Assembly: GCA_900752625.1 (NCBI GenBank)
Contig: CAADWC010000132.1
Location: 1 to 15,502 of the forward strand
Length of the DNA: 15,502 nucleotides
Origin: Oscillospiraceae bacterium
GTDB taxonomy: Bacteria > Bacillota > Clostridia > Oscillospirales > Ruminococcaceae
Reading direction: 5' to 3'
Below, piece by piece: positions 11,495 to 15,502 of the stretch; the first letter of the stretch is position 1, and each line of letters begins with the position of its first letter. Under the pieces are notes generated by a model that worked only from the letters and a program-made list of their open reading frames with translations, did not search any database and was not told where the DNA came from. The translations under genes were made by a program, and so were the position numbers.

Positions 11495-13708
11495 ATGCCG
11501 GCAATAGTATATATGCAGTCCTTTAAATACGAATGGAATATCGGAGGGTATGACTTCTACAGCTATATGGAGCGACCTGAAGCATTTGAATCGAAGCTGC
11601 ACAACAGTCAGGGGGATATGTATTATGACTACCTCGAATATATGCGAAATGATGAAAAATCAGACGGTATTTTTAACGCTGAGAAAGACCATATATCCCA
11701 GGAAGAAATATCCAGATATCGCAACTTAGAAACGGTTTCCCAGACACGTGGCTGTCCTAAGTACCTGGGAGTCATATCTTTTAACAACGACTATCTCACT
11801 GAGAATGGATTGATGACTCCTGACGGCAGACTTGATCACAGTCGTCTGAAGGACTACGCCCGTAATGGAATCAACGCACTGATAAACGAATCAAAAAAGC
11901 TTAACGCCAATAATGTATATTGGACTGCTGCGATCCACGAGAACACAGACAACATACATATACACTATCAGCTTTGTGAATATAACCGATTAGAAGACCG
12001 CAAGAAACTATATAAGGACAAGGATATGCTTGAACTGTCTGCCTTTGAGGCGCTAAAATCCAAAATGGTAAGTCAGATATCACCGCAGACGGAACGTCTG
12101 AAACGTATCACTCAGCTTGAAAGGGGAATAGTACACTCTGATATGTCTGCAGCTTTTGGACGCTGTGAGAAGAAAATATTAGAACTATATTGCAAGCTGC
12201 CGGAGGACAAGCAATGGCAGTATAACCGTCCGAAAATGAAACCGTATAAGGCTGAGATAGACAATGTAGTTCGCAGTATTATCGAGAGCGATGAGAAGCT
12301 GTCAGAGCAGTACAAGGCTTTTGAAAAAGAGCTTGAGGAATATGACCGGTATAACTTGTATCTCTATGGTAAGCGTAAGGATATACCGACCCGCGAGCGC
12401 AGCGCAAGCTTTAACCGGCGCCGTGACTTCTATAGCAGAGCAGGAAATGCTTTGCTGAACCGCTTAAAAGAACTGGATTTTGAGCCATCGGCAGCGCCGT
12501 ATCCGTCAGAAGAAGAAAACAGCATACCCGAGGACGTTGCTGATATATCAGAATTTCTTTTTTCTGAAGGATTGGATACTGATGACTTATCTGAGCCATC
12601 GGCAGCGCGATATCTGTCAGAAGAAAAAAGCAAAGCTAATGTATATATGCGATGGAATGCGTTATACAAAAAGGCCTGCAAGCTGCTCTATGATAAAGAC
12701 TCAAAGCTTGAAGAATATCAGGAAGCCGAACAGCTGCTGCTTATTGAAGCACAGCGCGGTAATGTGCTTGCTATGCACGATTTAGGCAAGCTTTACTCCA
12801 CTGAAACGCTGGGAACGAAAGACGAAAAAAAATCATACGCATATTACTGGGACGCATTGCAGGGCTTTTTAAAAATTGAGCCTACAATGCAACAGAAAAT
12901 CAAACCTTATGTCCAATATCGAATAGGAAAGATGTATTACTATGGATTGGGCACCGAGCAGGACTATGTAAAGTCTTTTGAATGGTTTGAGAAATCAGCT
13001 ATGCAAGGCAATAAGTTTGCACAGTACAGTCTTGCAAATCAATACTATTACGGAAACGGCGTTGAGAAGGACTTGTCCCAGGCATTTAAGTGGTATAACA
13101 AAGCTGCGGAACAGGGACAGCCTTATGCGTTATATGCTGTCGCTCAGATGTACAGCAAAGGAGAGTACGTTGCCAAAGATAATGATGCAGCCCAGAGATA
13201 TTACCGGGACGCATTGTCAGGTTTTTTTGCGCTTGAAAAAAAGGGGCAGGCTGATGACAATTTACTGTACAAGATAGCCACGATGTATTATAAGGGGCTT
13301 GGCTGCGATAAAGACCATGACGCTGCAGAAAAACATTTTATGTTGTCGGCTAACAAGAATAATACCTACGCTCAATTATCTCTGGGCATCTTGAAATATC
13401 ATCAGCTGAAAAAAACTGAAGCAAAGGAATGGCTGCAAAAATCAGCTGACAACGGCAATGAATATGCCGCAGAGATATTGAAAAATATTAGTAAACCATC
13501 GGCGCGATCTGTCAGGAGAAAAAAATTTGATCGCACTAAAGCACATTATGTAAATTATCAGTTGCGTAGTATGTTGAACGAATTAACATATGAGTATGAG
13601 CGACATTTAAAAGAGTTGCAGCGTGATTATGAGTATGAACAAGAACGTAGTCTTGGTATCAATAGTGAATACGATTATATAGATATAAGTGAAAGTATGA
13701 AAAGGTGA
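11495..13708 (+). CDS. MobP-type (MobA/MobL-like) relaxase with C-terminal Sel1 repeats
   Basis: 737 residues; ATG at 11495 with CAGGTG upstream. Relaxases nick oriT and stay bound to the 5' end through a Tyr. The metal-binding motif is clear: HENTDNIHIH, with H148, H155 and H157. The N-terminus has two Y-x-Y-M-type motifs, FYSYMERPEA (about 21-30) and DYLEYMRNDE (about 45-54), like the Y-[IL]-x-Y-[MI]-x-R-DE motif of Firmicute MobP2/MobP3 relaxases; which Tyr is catalytic cannot be told. Residues about 200-330 are helical and charged. A linker at about 330-390 has duplicated PSAA-x-Y-x-SEE units. Residues about 415-663 contain several Sel1-like (TPR-related) repeats, e.g. YRIGKMYYYGLGTEQDYVKS and YSLANQYYYGNGVEKDLSQA, probably for protein contacts. 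The basic C-terminus is rich in Tyr and Glu. It is followed after 4 nt by the coupling-protein gene, whose RBS overlaps its end. Confidence 0.87.
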   Translation: MPAIVYMQSFKYEWNIGGYDFYSYMERPEAFESKLHNSQGDMYYDYLEYMRNDEKSDGIFNAEKDHISQEEISRYRNLETVSQTRGCPKYLGVISFNNDYLTENGLMTPDGRLDHSRLKDYARNGINALINESKKLNANNVYWTAAIHENTDNIHIHYQLCEYNRLEDRKKLYKDKDMLELSAFEALKSKMVSQISPQTERLKRITQLERGIVHSDMSAAFGRCEKKILELYCKLPEDKQWQYNRPKMKPYKAEIDNVVRSIIESDEKLSEQYKAFEKELEEYDRYNLYLYGKRKDIPTRERSASFNRRRDFYSRAGNALLNRLKELDFEPSAAPYPSEEENSIPEDVADISEFLFSEGLDTDDLSEPSAARYLSEEKSKANVYMRWNALYKKACKLLYDKDSKLEEYQEAEQLLLIEAQRGNVLAMHDLGKLYSTETLGTKDEKKSYAYYWDALQGFLKIEPTMQQKIKPYVQYRIGKMYYYGLGTEQDYVKSFEWFEKSAMQGNKFAQYSLANQYYYGNGVEKDLSQAFKWYNKAAEQGQPYALYAVAQMYSKGEYVAKDNDAAQRYYRDALSGFFALEKKGQADDNLLYKIATMYYKGLGCDKDHDAAEKHFMLSANKNNTYAQLSLGILKYHQLKKTEAKEWLQKSADNGNEYAAEILKNISKPSARSVRRKKFDRTKAHYVNYQLRSMLNELTYEYERHLKELQRDYEYEQERSLGINSEYDYIDISESMKR
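12482..12517 (+). repeat. Short dispersed repeat, copy 1 (in relaxase linker)
   Basis: Starts GAGCCATCGGCAGCGCCGTA and ends with GTCAGAAGAAGAA. It closely matches copy 2 at 12593-12628, 111 bp further on and in the same frame; both encode PSAA-x-Y-x-SEE. Confidence 0.7.
12593..12628 (+). repeat. Short dispersed repeat, copy 2 (in relaxase linker)
   Basis: Starts GAGCCATCGGCAGCGCGATA and continues TCTGTCAGAAGAAAAA. It lies just before the Sel1 repeat region. Thirteen bases of its right part (TCTGTCAGAAGAA) also occur at 2909-2921, after the VirB2-like gene. Confidence 0.7.
13496..13525 (+). repeat. Short dispersed repeat, copy 3 (after the Sel1 region, frame-shifted)
   Basis: CCATCGGCGCGATCTGTCAG followed by GAGAAAAAAA. 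It is copy 2 with a 3-nt and a 2-nt deletion, so the second half is read in another frame (PSARSVRRKK instead of PSAARYLSEEK). Similarity at DNA level but not protein level points to a nucleotide repeat rather than a protein motif. Confidence 0.55.
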
Positions 13709-13712
13709 TAAT

Positions 13713-15502
13713 ATGTATGAAAATGAGAATGACAACAATCTGAAGCATATTTTGTCAAAGTTAATACAAGTAATATGCTTTACCGCATTGTTTTTCTTCG
13801 GAAGCAATGTACTGTTAAAGTATATGTCGCTTATTTTTAAAAGCATTAAATACGGCGCAAATATCCCGGAGGATTATTTTAAATTTAAGTGGCATTATCT
13901 TATTGAGATGTTTGGCAGCAAAACAATAATGGCGTTTGGCATAAGTTTTATGCTTGCTTGTTTTATTACAATGCGCATAGAGGTTTTTTGGCAGGTAAAG
14001 CATGGCAGCAAAAACATTAAATCCGATGATAGATTTATGAACAACAAAGAGATGAGAGAAAATTTTGTATGTGTTGAAAACTGCGATTTTACCAATGCTG
14101 AAACAGGCGGAGTTATAATGAATATCGATGCCAATAACACAGCGTATATCGATACTGAAAATGTACATAACCTTATAATTGGTACAACCCGAAGCGGTAA
14201 AGGACAAACAGTTGCAGAACCGCTTATATATTCCTGTATGAAAGCAAAGAATAAACAGTCGATGATTATCAATGATATGAAAGGTGATATATGTGAAGAT
14301 ACCTATGCTACTGCTCAGGCTAATGGATATCAGATATACATACTCAACCTCGATAATGACAGACGGTCCGACGAGTGGGACCCGCTATATTACGCCAAGA
14401 TAGAATATGCTGCTGCAATGAAAGATGCAGATAAATTTGGCGAAGAACCTAATCTGTCAAAAGTAACAAAAAAGGTGACGTCCATTGCAAAACTGCTTAC
14501 CGATGACCCACACACTGATCCACTCTGGCCTGAGTCTGCCAAGTGGCTGCTTGTAGCAATGATACTTTTTATGTTTGATGAAGGATATAAGAGTGGAAAA
14601 CTTGATCTTGTAACAATGCCATCGGTTCAGAATTTCTTTATTAACTATGCTTCTCACGACGAAATGAGAGGAAAGATAAAGGTCAACGCACTCGATCAGC
14701 TGTTTCAGCAGCTGCCTTTCGATCATCCAGCAAAGGCGGCTTACTCAGGTTCGAACTTTGCAAAAGGTGAAATGCGTGGCTCAATATTTTCGATCCTTGC
14801 TACAAACCTTTCGCTATTTGGCACTGATTATGGCGTGCGCCGTATAACAAGCGGCAATACTATTGATTTTGAAAAGCTTATTGATCCTGAAAGGCCTTGC
14901 GTTATATATCTTATTCTGCCTGATGAGGACAGATCGCGTGACGTATTGGCCTCAATGTTTATTGACCAGTGCTACGATTACCTTGCAAAACGTGCTAAGA
15001 CGTTTCCCCGAAAATACTTACCACGTCGTGTACGATTTGTTATAGATGAGTTTGGCACGATGCCTGTTATCCCGGCAATGGATAGTAAAGTATCTCTTGC
15101 TGCAGGTCACAACATGCTTTTTGATCTGGTCATTCAGGATCTGAATTTTTTTGACAACAAATACGGTTCAATGGCCAAGTCTATCAGAGGTACTATAGGT
15201 AATGTAATATATATTAACTCAATAGATAAGGATACCAACTCGTATATATCGTTGCTACTTGGCAACAAGCAATATGAATACAAGACTTATTCAGGAGATC
15301 TCAGAGAATGGCTGAAACATCAAAACGTAACACAGGAAACAAAACCGCTGCTTTCTGCCACTCAACTCGGCCGACTTAAAAAGGAACGTGCGATAATCAT
15401 ACGTCAGAGGTGCTATCCTATATATTCAAATCTCAGGTCATTCTGGAAACTGCAAATTAAGAACACACCAATAGACAGTATTGTGATTGGCGATGTTGTG
15501 AG
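13713..15502 (+). CDS. VirD4/TraG-type conjugation coupling ATPase (3' partial)
   Basis: ATG at 13713 with AAAGGTG (13701-13707) overlapping the relaxase stop; the frame stays open for 596 codons to the window end. Coupling proteins are membrane-bound hexameric ATPases that bring the relaxase-DNA complex to the secretion channel. Two N-terminal hydrophobic segments lie near 17-42 (LIQVICFTALFFFGSNVLLK) and 72-93 (IMAFGISFMLACFITMRIEV). Walker A is GTTRSGKG at 157-164, preceded by VHNLII and followed by QTVAEPLIYS, a pattern of the TraG/VirD4 group. The SMIINDMKGDICEDT stretch follows. Walker B is VRFVIDEFGTM (D445, E446), followed by PVIPAMDSKVSLAAGHNM. Catalytic motifs are intact. Only the C-terminus is missing. 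Direct coupling to the relaxase gene supports a dedicated relaxase-coupling protein pair. Confidence 0.95.
   Translation, partial: MYENENDNNLKHILSKLIQVICFTALFFFGSNVLLKYMSLIFKSIKYGANIPEDYFKFKWHYLIEMFGSKTIMAFGISFMLACFITMRIEVFWQVKHGSKNIKSDDRFMNNKEMRENFVCVENCDFTNAETGGVIMNIDANNTAYIDTENVHNLIIGTTRSGKGQTVAEPLIYSCMKAKNKQSMIINDMKGDICEDTYATAQANGYQIYILNLDNDRRSDEWDPLYYAKIEYAAAMKDADKFGEEPNLSKVTKKVTSIAKLLTDDPHTDPLWPESAKWLLVAMILFMFDEGYKSGKLDLVTMPSVQNFFINYASHDEMRGKIKVNALDQLFQQLPFDHPAKAAYSGSNFAKGEMRGSIFSILATNLSLFGTDYGVRRITSGNTIDFEKLIDPERPCVIYLILPDEDRSRDVLASMFIDQCYDYLAKRAKTFPRKYLPRRVRFVIDEFGTMPVIPAMDSKVSLAAGHNMLFDLVIQDLNFFDNKYGSMAKSIRGTIGNVIYINSIDKDTNSYISLLLGNKQYEYKTYSGDLREWLKHQNVTQETKPLLSATQLGRLKKERAIIIRQRCYPIYSNLRSFWKLQIKNTPIDSIVIGDVV

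Noticed and set aside
13815..14272. Two long antisense frames over the start of the VirD4-like gene
   Set aside because: The + strand frame carries transmembrane segments and Walker A of a coupling protein; the antisense frames are shadows.

Overview
The window looks like part of a conjugative element (integrative element or plasmid) from a Gram-positive gut-type Firmicute, most likely in the Ruminococcus/Oscillospiraceae range. The basis is the moderately AT-rich DNA, strong AGGAGG-type ribosome binding sites throughout, Gram-positive-type VirB/VirD4 homologues, an AbrB-type regulator with a zinc ribbon, and a surface protein with a Thr-rich linker and a bacterial Ig-like domain, a style common in ruminococci. 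All recognised genes are on the + strand. No integrase, replication initiator, attachment site, rRNA, tRNA or CRISPR array is visible, so integrative element and plasmid cannot be told apart here.

Left part (1-2635), regulation and DNA metabolism: the 3' end of an AbrB-like regulator closed by a terminator, then ssb, a protein made of two SpoVG-like domains, and a DUF3991/Toprim primase-like protein. These would handle and protect single-stranded DNA during or after transfer.

Middle part (2641-10293), the mating channel: a VirB2-like small two-helix protein followed by a terminator-like hairpin and an 18-bp perfect inverted repeat; a large VirB6/TrbL-like channel protein with a collagen-like Gly-X-Y stretch; a VirB3-like membrane protein; the VirB4 ATPase; a membrane-anchored surface protein with a Big_2 domain; and a small two-helix membrane protein. 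Several of these genes overlap (TAATG, 32 nt, 11 nt), which indicates a tightly coupled operon.

Right part (10322-15502), DNA processing: a ribbon-helix-helix (RHH) gene with its own candidate promoter, a 329-bp intergenic region, a second RHH gene, a MobP-type relaxase with a Sel1-repeat C-terminus, and the VirD4-type coupling protein, which runs off the window. The intergenic region holds ten ~10-bp repeats spaced 10-10-10-12-10-10-10-12-10 (exactly 42 bp per four units, i.e. 10.5 bp per turn) and, next to them, nested inverted repeats. It is the best candidate for the origin of transfer and/or a partition-like or operator site for the RHH proteins, and is the most interesting structure in the window.

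Working model (inference): RHH proteins bind the phased array and help the relaxase nick at the adjacent inverted repeats; VirD4 delivers the relaxase-DNA complex to the VirB2/3/4/6 channel; the Ig-like surface protein may help cell contact; SSB, the SpoVG-like protein and the primase protect and convert the single strand.
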